From positions 186,001 to 250,000 of the forward strand of contig JAVXUO010002260.1 of assembly GCA_033065855.1 (NCBI GenBank): a stretch of 64,000 nt of DNA, read 5' to 3'. This document shows positions 50,001 to 63,000 of the stretch, in pieces (the first letter of the stretch is position 1; the number at the start of each line of letters is the position of its first letter). Below the pieces are notes generated by a model, which had not been told where the DNA came from, did no database searches, and saw only the letters and a list, made by a program, of their open reading frames with translations. This DNA comes from Escallonia rubra. Its lineage: Eukaryota; Streptophyta; Magnoliopsida; Escalloniales; Escalloniaceae. Position numbers and translations under genes: made by a program.

Positions 50001-51546
50001 CAACTGGGTTTAGAGAGAAGTCAGAAAAAAAAATTTAGTCATACGCAGTGAATATTGGTTCAATGGATTTCAACTCGAGAAAGTACATGTCTTTCTTTCG
50101 ACTAACAATCCTACCATAAAGTCGAGAATGTGAGTCGAGTCTTTGCCCTCAAAAGCGTCGTATTCACAATTTTACAGTTGGAACATATATAAGGTATTCC
50201 AGGAACATTTAATGTACTTGGTTCATGTCTGGGTTGAAATGACGCAATCGTATCAATACTGTGATCGCGTCTTTGGACAAAATATGGTTGCGCTTTAGGG
50301 GCATTCCATGTCTATACTTTGGTAACTCTGACACATACATTGGTTTCTCCACTCCATATTTTGTAATAAGTACGCATATTCTGGTAATTCTGCACATAAA
50401 TATAATCCTACATTCCCGGCCGAAATGGCCACTCTTGAGAGATGGACAGCTCTTGACTGTTCATGTTCCAAGAAGTTGGACCAAGAGTACGGATCTTAGA
50501 CAGAAGAGAAACACTGAAAGATGGTGTTAATGGATTCCCACTATCTGGAGCCTTCTAGCACAAAGGTCATTGCCAGCCAGAATATGATGAGAAGCACGAC
50601 ACTTGCAGACAATGCTTCAACAATCATAAATGAATCATGTTCAACTAAATCGTACAGGTTCTGCCCAACAATTATGATCCATTCTTCAAATTCATGTAAG
50701 CTGCTACCGCTGCCAACAATAAATTAAGCGTTCAAACACCACTTGGCTCCAGTTTTGGTATGTAACCCTGAACACAACCCATATCACATGCTCAACATTC
50801 GACTGGATCTAATTTATACGCTTACATCTCTTTCTATATTCTCTCACCTGCAAAATAATGGTCTTAAACGATGGCAGCACCTATCGATATAGCTAAAAAC
50901 AGTAATATCTAACAAGCAACGTGTCCTTGATACTACTAGTAACTATACAACAATGTTGCCTACCTCTAACCTCGAGCAATCTTCCGTACATCACCACAAG
51001 TTCAGCCAGCCATATCACTTTTTGAGCAATATATAATTGCGCCTTAAAAGAGAGTCGTACGTTGTTGTCCGCAGCCAATAGTATAATTAGCTAATTATAC
51101 AAATGAGAGCCATATCCCTAATGCAAGTGATTCTCTCCAGATAGGGCGGTGAGGGATGGCATATTGGGGTACTATCAGTCTGGTTCCATGATGATGATCA
51201 GTCGAGAACTTTTTTGGATGCTTGGAGTTTGGCACTGTTGACCAGGAGGGAATGGAGTCTCTTGAAGTTCCTTCTCTATAATTTGAAACTTAATTGTCAA
51301 GGGTAAAAAAGGTTTGCAGACTGTAGAGTATCTGGTGCGTGTATATTTGTGACTGAGTAAGAGGGGGGGAGATGAAAACGGAAGATTAGAAAACTCAATA
51401 TCCTTTCAAGAAATATTTTCGAATCTACAGTCCTTCTTCACCTGCAAAGCCAACATGCAAAACCTTGTAAATTATCTGAATCTCAATATAGCCCACAGGT
51501 GACACTTGTGCTGTACAAAGATAATGCGCTTGGAGTTGCCATACCA
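47030..51546. other. Spacer between G2484-1 and PPT1, repeat-derived in part
   Basis: No credible gene is seen. 47.5-48.1 kb is strongly AT-rich. 49.0-49.6 kb has a different, C/A-rich composition, with short frames on both strands that suggest a decayed repeat, but I found no conserved protein. Positions just below 51547 will include the 3' untranslated region of PPT1. Confidence 0.4.
49709..49960. repeat. 127-bp tandem duplication followed by a poly-C tract
   Basis: Copies starting near 49709 and 49836 share CCTCCTCATAATACACAACC, GACACGGACACGAAAC-like blocks and GAAAGAATAAAACGG. A run of about 20 C follows at 49960-49978. Confidence 0.8.
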
Positions 51547-54500
51547 CTATGACATGAGTTTTCCAGATAGAATCCCACTGAATATAATAGCGCCAAACCA
51601 CTTATTGGACACGAATCTAAGAGAGCACAGAAAGGACAACCATGTAAAGAGTTCGCGAAGTAATTAAAATAGCAGTAAACATTTCTAGAGCTAGGTCAAC
51701 ACCACAAATACTCGGCATTCAGTAGATAAAAGCGTATCCTAGGTTAATCATTTATGGGAAGCCTGAATTAGAGAATAATGCAAAGTTACAATCAAATCAT
51801 AACCACCAGCACAAACTTTGTTGTGGAATAATAGCACCTTGGAAATTGATGGGGGTAAGACTACAAGTATTGGAGGCTAGCAAAGCTGTTGCCATAATTG
51901 AAGTGCAAGTGCTAATATATATGCAACTTCAATGAAAGGACGAGAAGAGAAAAGAAGCAAGAGGGAAACATGATTAGCTTGGCAGGTAAATATCAAGATT
52001 ACTTAGTATAAGCTCGTAGCACTACTTCTATGTAAAAAGTTACTGTACTGGTAAAAACAAGATGTAAATCCAGTTGAATAAACTAGAAAGCACATTACTT
52101 CTCAGCGTCCAAGATTGTTTGAAGAGCTCAGTAGAATGATATGATCTAGCTGACTAGGTAAAGATGTTCTCAAGGACGTTTCCCAGTAGAGAAAAACTAG
52201 GCTACCGTTCATTTACAAACACAATTTGCAGAACACGAAATACATCTACAATTTTTATAAATTAATATATACTTACTTTCTATTGCAATCGGCTCGAGAT
52301 GATAGGTCAACCGTCACAATTTGCCATGCTAATTGGCCAGATGCGGCTGCCAGAAAAACATAATATGGCCATCCTGCTCCATGGGAAAAAAGCAAGCGGT
52401 TTGTTACTGAAGCCAACTGATTTCAGCAAAGTAGCAATTATGAAAATATTACCAATATCAGAGTTAAATCCACTAAGAGCGAGGCAACTAATGCAAGCTA
52501 CTCCGAAGCCACTAACCCACTCCTTTGTTGAATCCCCGAACCTCAAGGCTGTAGATTTAACACCCACTTTCAAATCATCTTCTTTATCCTGAATGCACGG
52601 TTATGAATGCATACTAAGAAGTGAGAAAAAAAGCTGCTATGCGTCAGACTAGTTCCTCTCTCACAACCTCAGCAAGAATTTGGAACAAAAACTTCGGACA
52701 CGTGCAGTATATGCTTGCATTATGCAATACATAGAAGGGCTATTGTGGGGCTAGGGCACAGGTAAGGAAAATAATGAGACATTGCATATGAATTGCTAGT
52801 CACAATGCGTTGTATATGGTATCATAACGTTTACAACGCACCTTGAAATATGTTTGTCTTCTCCAATTTCTTTTAACTAAAAGCGATGCCTCTTTTCTTT
52901 ATCAATGTGTCATATACCTAAGCAGTGCCCTAAGAATAATTGCAAGTATTTTAACATGAGAACATTGTCTTTATGAGTGCAAAATATCCTACACGAGATC
53001 ATATACAGACAACAGTTCACAAAGTCAAATGCACAAACAGATACATTCACACCTGACATGCAAATATTAACAATTTATGCAGTATCAAAATGCGTGAAGA
53101 ATATAAGAAGCTAACATAAGCTGAGAATGTACAGACATACGCCATGCAAAAGATAACGTAAACACAAACTTAAATAACGGTGACAAGAGCCCCACCCAAG
53201 CATAGTGCACGATTGATGAGGTTCGTCAATAACTGGTACTAGAACATAACGCATATAAGCAATTATACGTATTACTTCCGTAAGATGCAAGTTAGCTTGC
53301 TAGTATGAGAACCAAGAATTGGGTCCAAATCTCAGAACTCTGCACGACTGAACACACTCAAGGTCTGAGATCACATGATCAGCCAACTGCAAGTGGTAAC
53401 ATATTTCTGTTCTCTATTTTATCCAGAAAATGGCTAAATTTTTTAACGATAACAGTTGTACCTGATGTGCATATATTGTATCATAGACAAGAGTCCAAAA
53501 GACCCCAGAAAGGTAAAGAGGAAGCACAACCACAGGATCAAGATTTCCTTTAACAGCAGCCCATCCAAGTAAGGCTCCCCAGTTAAAGGTTAAGCCAAGA
53601 TAGGCTTGAGGCTGCATGAACATAGTTGAATCGGATACATCCATTAGTCAATTACCCCACGCACTATTCATCAGAAAAACAGTGAAAAATAAAAATATAT
53701 TCTTTAAAATACATTACCCAAAATGTCAGTCTCTTCATGAGGGGATAGGAGAAGACCAGCAGCAAAGATGAAGCCCCCAAAATGCGGCTGTAAGAAGCAG
53801 ATAATCTCAGTCAATTTGCTACTGGAACGACACACATCAGCTAGAGTTGATGAAGTCAAAATCACAAAGAAAACATGATGTGCAGGTCTCCACAACAATA
53901 TACGCAAGAAGAATCCTTACAGTTGTGGTTTTGATGATCTACATGCTGTTAGTATCATATTTCTATCTCTGAAGAAGTAGCACTATATTGTTCTGCCTAC
54001 CTACTTTTATAAAGCAAGATACAAAATCTGCAAAGCCGCTGTGGCACAGAATTAAAAAGAGGCAGATGCATGTCCCGAGCAGTTACATGCATTATCACTT
54101 CATGATATATCAATGATCAATAATAACATAGTGAGGACATAGTATGTGTTTGCTCATACTTGATTTTCTTAAATCAAACAAGAAAAGAACCTCTAAACCG
54201 AGGCACACATCCTAGTTATATAGCTACTGATATGCCATAGGAAACGTATAAAACTCTACTTACTGAACTAAAAACGTTTGGTTACTTTATCTCTAAGGTG
54301 ATAGCCTAGTAGAGAACCAGGTGATAGCCTAGTGGTGAAGGCACCTTCCATGTGCAAGGTCACAGATTCAGTTCTTACGGAGGGTTAGATGTTTGCAGTA
54401 AGGGAATTTCATAATTGCGTCAAAAAAGAAAAAAATAGTATCATTTTCGCTTACGAAGGGTTCTACATAGTTTGACTTAGAGAGGGAACATCCATAGCCA

Positions 54501-57500
54501 CATTTCTGCTTTTCTATCCTCTGTCTTCTTACGCCCGTTGAATTTAAATTCAAGAAACCCTATCTCATTACAACACCAAGGTCACTACCCCTCCTTCTAA
54601 TACATGATCATATGCTGTAGTCTATAACATTGAAGGTTAAAGTCTTCTGTAAAGCCGAAACATGCAAAAGAAACTAGATCCTCATCAGATCTTCCAAAGA
54701 AACCTAATCAGTACGGTACCAGTTCGCAGTCCCACTGCATCGTAGTAACTGGTAAGTTACTTCTCTGGGCAGGAAGACATATATGGAATCAGAGGATGGA
54801 ACTAGACTAGGTTTAACTAGTTGCTTAATTGGTTACAGGATTGTCCAATGATATTCTCGTTCATTACCGCTGATGATGATTTATAACCACGAAGCTGATA
54901 GCAATGGCGAACATGATATCAACAGACATAGCAATACGGCATGCCTAAGTTCATGTGGTGCCTCGGCATAGCCAAACACATGATATATAATATTCTTGGG
55001 CAGATTAAAAGCCAACACAAATTCCTTTCAACACACAACATATCCTATTCATTATAGCACATGATTATACACATTGAAGTAAAGAATTTGCAAGCTATTA
55101 AGAAAATCCAATCAGACAAAAGCACAAAATCCTACGTATTGTTGCAGAAGGAGATTCCTACAGCAATCAAAGCAAAAACAACACGAACCTATAGTTATTA
55201 AGTTGAAGGAGAATCCCAAGACCCAAAAGCAATTGAAAGCCGAGAAAGCAAATCCCTTCAAATGGGGTTAATGCACCACTGGCAACAGGTCTCAACTTGG
55301 TACGCTCTACCTGCACTAAACAATGTTCTATAATAAGAAAATTGTACCATATTCATTATTGGACATTATACACATTGAAGTAGAAAATTTTCCAGTTATG
55401 AAGACAATGTGTTGAGACAACACACACACACACACAGAGAGAGTGAGAAGAGAGAGAGAGAGAGAGAGAGCATAAATATACAAGCGGAGCCGCATATCTG
55501 AGTTATAAGCAGGTCCAAATTTAATCACGATCCACCCTTGTTGACTGCCACACAACAGAGAACTAGATATTACAACTTAACTTGCTACTCTTTTAAGTGA
55601 AATTCTAATAGCAGGGAAAACAGTTGCAATGCATATATCAATTAAGTAGACATTGTCGCTTCAAAAATCCACAGCAGGCAGTTGAAACCTAGGGGCTGCA
55701 AAGACATAGATGAAAACCCTGGCCAGACATTATTTACTTTCGCGATTGTTCAATATTCACTGGCAGGATAAGTAAGAGAATGTGTCAGTGATTCAAGACA
55801 TCAGTGATAATGGTTGATCGAGATGCAAAGAGAGAAAGGGAAGTCACGTCTAACAGAGATGCAATAAATGTTAAAAGAGTGCTCAACTGGGGCAAGCCTC
55901 CTAGGAATACAACAATGGGGCAAAGCGTCTAATAATATTGGTGGATCACAAACCACAAGCAGTTAGAGAGGATACGGTTAAAGCCATTACTGCAACACTT
56001 CAGTCCAAGCAATCCAAGCATGCATTTGAATCTGAAGTAAGAAATGGTCAAATCCATAGCTAAAAACTCTATAAATTATCCCATGTGTCATTCCACAAAC
56101 ACAACAAATACCAAATTGATTCATCTTTCTTCTTTATCAGGAATTACCTATTTTTTAAGGGCCCAATAAATTTATTGTAAAAACTCTTCCATGACTTGGG
56201 ACACCAAGCCTGATGTAGGAAATAACAATATATAATAGCGATAAACAACTCTCCTATTACCTTTTTATCAATGTCCTGATCAAGGAGATCATTAATGGTA
56301 CATCCAGCACCTCTTAAGAGCAAAGCTCCACAACCAAACAGCATCAACATTTTGATGTTTGGGAGGTTCCCAGGGGAAGCTGCCAAGGTAATTGACCTAG
56401 CAAAAGAGATGAGTTGGTGAATAAAAATTGAAGAGCGGTCAGCAACATTCACATAGCCGACATAGTTTAATGATGATCTAAACAACAAAGGATATGAGAA
56501 TTTGTGATGCCAGATCAAAAAAGTACTTCCGCAACTGCAACTATATCAGCAAGAACTTTGTAGCAAGATGGACGACGGCAAAAAAACAAACAATTCATTG
56601 AAGCATCGCCTACTAGGAACAAAAACATAAGATTCACATAGCTGAAAGGGGTGAACCTGCAAACACTCCTTCGCGGTCCCACCTTTTGCTTCAGTTGTCA
56701 CCAAGGATGACAGGGGACTCCCCACCTAAGAATAATTCGCGCATCACATGCTGATATGTCGTCACGGGTTAAATCGACATACGCTGACGTATCGTAACAA
56801 AATTGAGGAAACTAGGTAGTTTTAAGAGGTTCTTATATATGTTAGAAGCATGATTCATGTCCATAAATATACATACTTCTTGGTATAGAAACATAATACA
56901 CATATACACGCACACACACAAACGCACTCTTAGATACGCTACTACCATTTCAATCAAACCAGCAAACAGAAGATTCAGAATCCTTGGTTTACATCTTCTG
57001 TCTCACGCCATATATTCAATAGGTCTTACTTACAGTAACGAAATCCTACCATCTTATAAGATAATAAAGCATCAGTAAATAACGTTATAAAACAATGTAA
57101 CCTGTAGAGGTCAAATATGCAAACATATCAGATAGTCCTACAGCAGAAGTAGCCCCTCCTGCTCCAACATGTCCCAGCGGTGTTATAAGTTGCCCCAAAT
57201 TCAAATGAAAGAAAGTGTTCCAGATCACCATATATACCAAAAAAGTCTTAAGAAAACTCCAAGCATCCAATCTGTGTCACATACATGTCAGGGCATCTCC
57301 AGTGTAAAGTGACCATCATTCCGAAAATTCTGACTTACACTACCTCTACGCGATTAATGCCATCAATTAGACGGAATATGTGTCACACATCCATCCATTA
57401 AGCGTTCAGAAGTCACTTCCGTTGAATCTTCTTAGTAAGCATGTACACATTCGACCTTCTCCACCCTCCATCATCTTTTGATACCTTTAACACTTCGCTA

Positions 57501-58342
57501 AGGCCTATTCTCTCTTCAGAATAATCAAGGCTCTGCTTTAGATAGGTTTTTGATTAAAATCCTTTCCTGCCCTCGCCCCAAATTTCTGTCAGTGGTTAAA
57601 TCATTTGACTAGACAAATTACAATCATGTCAAGCTAACAACCTATAATACTTAACTTTCACTACCTCTCTTCCATAACTTCTGTCCCCATTGACTTTTCG
57701 TATGATTCTAGGACAAGATTCGAACATCCAAACATTGAGTGAACTCTAATAATAATCTCAAATGAAAAATTATCTTTCGACAAGTCAAACTAGTGTAAAA
57801 ATGAATTAGTAAGGTCAATGTTTTCATGTTCTCATGCCATTAATTTTCTTTCCATCATCCAACAAGAACTGTAATTACAGACATTAGATTCTAAGTCAAA
57901 GTTTTTCTAAAGCTTACCACATACATGGCCAAGCGAGCAACCATGTCCCGATCGGCTTGTCCAGCCGCGCAAGGTGCGCGTAAGGCTTAGCTTTTTTCGG
58001 AAGGTACAGATCAATCCACGAAGCCTTGTCACCAACCTTCTTCGGGCCTCCGCCGCCGCCGTTTCCCCCGACATTTTCGCCGTTCTTGTCCTCCTCCTCC
58101 TCGCTTACACGATGCCGCGTGGAAATGCCAGCGTTTTGACCTAGTGCGGTAGAATTGGAGCTAGCGAACCATGCCACGTGGGAATTGGGGGTGTAATGAT
58201 CGTGTTGTTTGAGCAAATTGAGCAAAGGGTGTGGGGACTGCGTGATCGGTGGATGGAGTAAGAGGGATTGAGTGACGGCTATGTAGGAAGGATGGGATTT
58301 TTGGAACTTACGACAGGCTCGAGAGAGGCGGAATAACGCCAT
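51547..58342 (-). CDS. PPT1: 4-hydroxybenzoate polyprenyltransferase, mitochondrial (PPT1/COQ2), eight exons
   Basis: Exons in transcript order: 58342-57918, 56396-56261, 55310-55189, 53787-53718, 53611-53462, 52588-52453, 52373-52277, 51616-51547. Phases agree and give 401 residues, close to the usual size of about 400. The enzyme joins a polyprenyl diphosphate to 4-hydroxybenzoate in ubiquinone synthesis, in the inner mitochondrial membrane. The N-terminus ([17 protein letters not shown]) is a typical presequence. The UbiA family motifs are present: [11 protein letters not shown] (177-187) in exon 2 and DTIYAHQDKEDD (about 295-306) across exons 5 and 6, the two Asp-rich Mg-diphosphate sites. 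The block [14 protein letters not shown] and other hydrophobic segments fit the multi-helix UbiA fold. The enzyme ends SGKLMS. The start is the first Met before the presequence. The introns carry a CA/GA microsatellite and a SINE-like insertion. Confidence 0.95.
54303..54436 (+). mobile_element. SINE-like tRNA-derived insertion in a PPT1 intron
   Basis: TAGCCTAGTGG at 54325-54335 is an exact A-box match. GATTCAGTTCT at 54365-54375 is a partial B-box match about 30 bases further on. The unit ends in an A-rich tail (AAAAAAGAAAAAAA) at 54422-54435, the layout of a plant tRNA-derived SINE. A partial extra copy of the head (GGTGATAGCCTAGT) precedes it at 54298. It lies in the intron between exons 3 and 4, antisense to the gene. 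No target duplication could be defined. Confidence 0.55.
55421..55471. repeat. Compound CA/GA microsatellite in a PPT1 intron
   Basis: A CACACA run passes directly into GAGAGA runs; it lies in the intron between exons 2 and 3. Confidence 0.85.
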
Positions 58343-60056
58343 TAATGGCGTATACGAAGAGCGACGCTCCCTTCTGCTGCAGTATTATTTTCCTTCGGTT
58401 GATGTTTAGAGGAAGAAAAACCGCCCCTGAAGGAGTTAATTGCACATAGAACCTCATAATTTTGGGGTAAGTACACAAAACATTTGACAGACTTTAATTT
58501 TTTGTTCTCGTCACCCCGAACTTCCATTTTGGTCTCGATGCCCTATTTGACGGTTGAAATATAAATTAAATCAGAGTCCATTAAATTTCGTAAGAGAAAA
58601 TAATAATTTGTGTCAAAATCCTTTTTCTTCAAAATCGACGACCGCCCCCTACGACCCCCTAATATCCTCCGTAAACATGCCACCACCACAACCTCCACCA
58701 AACTGTCATCACCAAGACCACCACAAGCCCGTCATCAATCCGCCACGACCTACACCAAGAGCATCTCACAATTGCCACCAACAAGACCACACAAACCTGC
58801 CACCACCTCAAACTCTTCCTGACCTCCACCAAGAGCACCACAGGCCGCCAGCAAAACCACAAACCCTAAATTGTGGACTTGATTGAGCATTTAAGGTGAG
58901 CATCGGGAGAAAGTGGATGAAACCCTATAAATTATACAGGGAGAGTGGCAGAATGATGAGAGGGGTGGGGGTACTCGATGACGTGATTTTTTTCCGTAAC
59001 GATGATGCTGCCATCTAGACTTTTACTGTTAATTATTTAATTTGCCCTTCAAAAACAAACAAACACCCAATTTATTCTAAGTTCTTATAAAGCACCGATT
59101 TAGAAGTTAAGGCGGTGGGAACTAGAAAGCTAAGAAAAAATCTGGGATATTTAAGGCACACGACACTAAAGCTATGGGATTTTGCGCACAATTAGTCCCA
59201 AGGATTATTGAAAATTTCAGACTTATAAAGTCAACTTGACTTTAACTTTGACGTTGAATATTAATAAGCTTGAACCGGAACTGAACCGACTCGCTACATC
59301 CTCATGTTTTATATAAATAGTGTCCTGTTCGAAATATTGGAATAGGATCACCGCTTCACCTATCTAATGCTCCTGTTTTCATGCACTACACTTATTTTCG
59401 AACCGAATTTCGAACCGTTTGTCGCGAAAAGATTAATCAAGACAATGTAAAGATGACTACAAACATACCCTTTTGTATGTCTTGACTGAACTGAATTATA
59501 ATTAGTTACTGAGTCAACTAGCATATCTAGCTTTTGACCCACGTTTAAGTTCAAAGGTTGAACTGGCCGAGAAGCTGTTTTATGTTTTTCTTGCATTCGC
59601 TGCTCTGGTACATGTTAGAAGGTCCAATTCGAAATCAATTGTCAATGGATGGTTATATATATCGGATTATACGCATTATGTTATCAAGCATGAATACTTG
59701 CCTGTATTTTTCTTCCCCTGCATACAAGAAGAGAGGGCTTAGCAAGGTTGCCTGGAAATCAGAGATGACAAAAGGGTCCATAATTGTAGTTCTAATCTTT
59801 TCAGGGGACACTTTGAAGGGCATTGTGTTTACCAGATGAATCAGCATTGTACAACGTAGGAATCTAAGACACATTCTACAACAGTCTTTTACACTTCAGA
59901 TAGGAGGATCGGATCAAAATGTTTGATTAAGGATCAAGAAAGGTAGGCAATCATTTACAATGAGACAGATCACAAATACTCATGTACAACTGGGCAGTGT
60001 TTTTCCACTCATTCAGACTAGAAATGCTGAATGACCAAGGACAGAGAATTTCAGAC
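58343..60056. other. Upstream region of PPT1 and 3' flank of the DUF547 gene
   Basis: No gene is supported. A CCA-rich stretch at about 58675-58870 opens long Pro/His-rich frames. Positions 58440-58560 have the look of an old terminal-repeat region (AGTTAATTGCACATAGAACC), but a matching inverted end was not found. The PPT1 promoter should lie in the first few hundred bases above 58342. Confidence 0.45.
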
Positions 60057-63000
60057 CTACCATGGCTTCTCTGTTAAATCTTTGGAAAACACGTACCTAA
60101 ATCTTGAGCTATAAGGCAACCACTCAATGATCTGAGATACTTTCTTGTTTTTACATTCGATGCATTTCTCTATCGAATCTCGGAGCTTCTGGTCAACATT
60201 TTCGGTAACCCACTTGAGAAGATTCTCTGAAGCAATAGAGGCTTCCTTTCCAAATCTTTCCAGCAACTTGGGTAAGAAAACCTTCTTCGACTTCTTCACG
60301 ACTATGTTTGCTTGAAGGAACTCCTTTTTTGCCAATTCAAGTTCTTCTTGAATGTTTGAAGCCGTGTAGACTTTTAGCTACCAAAGAAAAGAATATAATA
60401 AAAAACAGGCAATACATTTTCGTAAATGTTATTTGCACCCTGAAAAATAGAATGCACTTCTAATATGTGTAATGTGGAGTCACCATGGTTCAGTTTTATT
60501 TATTTAAGTGCAAATGTCAATTCCATGAAAGTGGGGACAACCCTCCCCATACTTTGAAATGGCAGGAACCTTCATGGACTGGGCCACCTTAAATGTCAAT
60601 TCCACACATATATTCAACTCTGATTGAGATGTGCGTTCAAGGAAAATCTTCCCGGAAGCGAATGCAAGGATGACTCGCTCAAATCGGTCAGTTTCTGGAT
60701 TATGTTTTCAGATGGGAAAAAAAGAAAGACAGGCAATTACAGTTTAGTAAAATGTCAATGGAAGCAGAAGAACAGCTGTCTGTGAGGAATCCATGCAGTC
60801 CATGACAAATCATCTGGTGGTCAGGTGTATCATACTGCTTCAGGCTCCTTCGAAAAAATTTAAGATTTAACATTTCAAATTCAGTCAGGGCATTTTCTAA
60901 GGCTAGCCCTTTCTCAAAGCAGTTTTGGCTTTTGCCAACGCAATGTTTGCCTTGGAGCGGTTGTACCACCTGCTTCTGAACAGCTTTGGCAAAAGCTTTA
61001 TATGCTTTGGCATTAGGCTGGCCTTTTCTTTAGTATAATATCTAGATCAAAAGGCGCCAACAAGGCACAAACACGATTAAAAGTGATAGACAAACACCCC
61101 AATGATTTGCCAAATGCAATAGAGATGAGTGTAAATTGGGAATCAAGAACCAAAACTTGGCCGAAGTTTGGGTGGGCTAACAAAGATTTGAGTCTCGTGC
61201 ATTCATGCTCTTAGTATACTATTTTAACAATGTAATGGAGTAAATAAGTTGTATAAGAGCCAGATGTTACCACAGGATCAGAAAAAGCTCCAGTACACAG
61301 GGCAAAGCAAACAAGGGGTTGAGAAATTTGAAGACTGAACTTTGAACTGATAAGTTGTCTTTCTTCTCCAGATTTTTTCCTCAAGGCAGTTGACAGGATG
61401 GTCTCAAGCCACTGTAAGGTGTCCAGAAACAGATTTAGAAACAAGAAGGAAAGCTTTTTGTTAAGAATGTGCATAAATCAATCTTTCGTTTACCACGACA
61501 AGGAAAAGAAAGGGGTTGTAATATTCAAAATATCAAATGAATTACCAGCTGCATCAGAATTGGAATTGTTCAGCAAAATTATTTAGTTAAAACTAATGAC
61601 TATATGAGCTGATTCTAATATAGAAGACTGTCCGGTGCTTATGTAGGTTTGACTATATGAGCTGATTCTATATAGAAGACTGTCCAGTGTTTATGTAGGT
61701 TTTTTCTATATAAAGTCATTTTAATCGCTAATAAAAGTTATTGGCTAATTGTTCAACAAAATTATTTAGTTAAAACTAATAACTATATGAGCTGATTCTA
61801 ATATAGAAGACTGTCCAGTGCTTATGTAGGTTTGACTATATGAGCTGATTCTAATATAGAGGACTGTCCAGTGTTTATGTAGGTTTTTTCTATATAAAGT
61901 CACTTTAATCGCTAATAGAAGTCATTGGCTACAACTTCATTGTCATGTCTTCATCTTATGCTCCACATAACTGATATGAAAAAAAATGCATATTAATCAC
62001 TATATTGAAGACTAACAACGGATGGAAAAAGCAGATTCAAAATTTGAACTAGGAGATCCGCAAAAAGATACAGTGTTGCATACAGAGACATCCACAGTAG
62101 ATGTTTCCTTCCTTTTGATAATGAATAACTGTCCAATTTTTCCATACAATCCACATACTGTGCAGTATAAAAGCTATGTTATTTAATGCCACTTAAAAGC
62201 AGGTGGAACACCAGAAAGGCAGAAACCTGTTACCCTTTTCTCTACAAATGAATTTATTCAGAAGATTCACTTCAGAACAGGAATGCATGTATTTCTGTGC
62301 CGTGTGTATGTCTATTCTAACAGATTAGACTAGCGTCATACCTTCCCAATTCGCGGTGTGCGGAAGCAAAATATTGACTGCTCAATTGCACTTGCACTTA
62401 TAACTTGGCCACCAATATTATAAGCAGCCTGCACTATACAGAGAAACCCACCAATAATTGACAAGTGAACAGAGAAACTAGGAAAATAATTAGAGAATAA
62501 GCAAATTGGCATTTTAAAAGCACTAAATAGTCCACAGAAGTCTTTCTGGGAAAGTCAATACCATTTTAATTCAGACTCTGTAATGAAGAAATTCACTTGA
62601 AAAGGAAAATGGAAATATTTGGTTATTTTATCCTTTACTGGTTCACTTTTACTGTTGAGCAAAGATGATCATGACGGGTTTGCGCGTTTAATTTATTCAT
62701 TACAAAGAAAACCTGTGACCCTGGATTAGATTGCATACTATAAATAGAAACAAGCAATGATGGACTAGATATGAAAATTTTCAGTAGCATAGAACACTTG
62801 ATTAATTCATAGGGGTCGATAAATTTAGCAATTAACAATGAGATCCCTGCAAAACTAATGCAATGTGTGAAATTATTTGAAAAGAAACCACTAAAATTAG
62901 TTATAAACAAAGAATTGCACTACCTTGTGAAACAAGGCTAACCTTCTCAGAGAGCTATGAGGTATTCCATATGCTAGATATGCCTGCAGGATTGGTAAAA

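Noticed and set aside
58554-58886. Pro/His-rich frame upstream of PPT1
   Set aside because: CCA-rich low-complexity sequence with no signal peptide or known proline-rich protein repeat; likely repeat-derived.
58440-59040. Candidate Mutator-type element around the CCA-rich block upstream of PPT1
   Set aside because: The left side looks terminal-repeat-like, but no inverted partner or 9-bp duplication was found.
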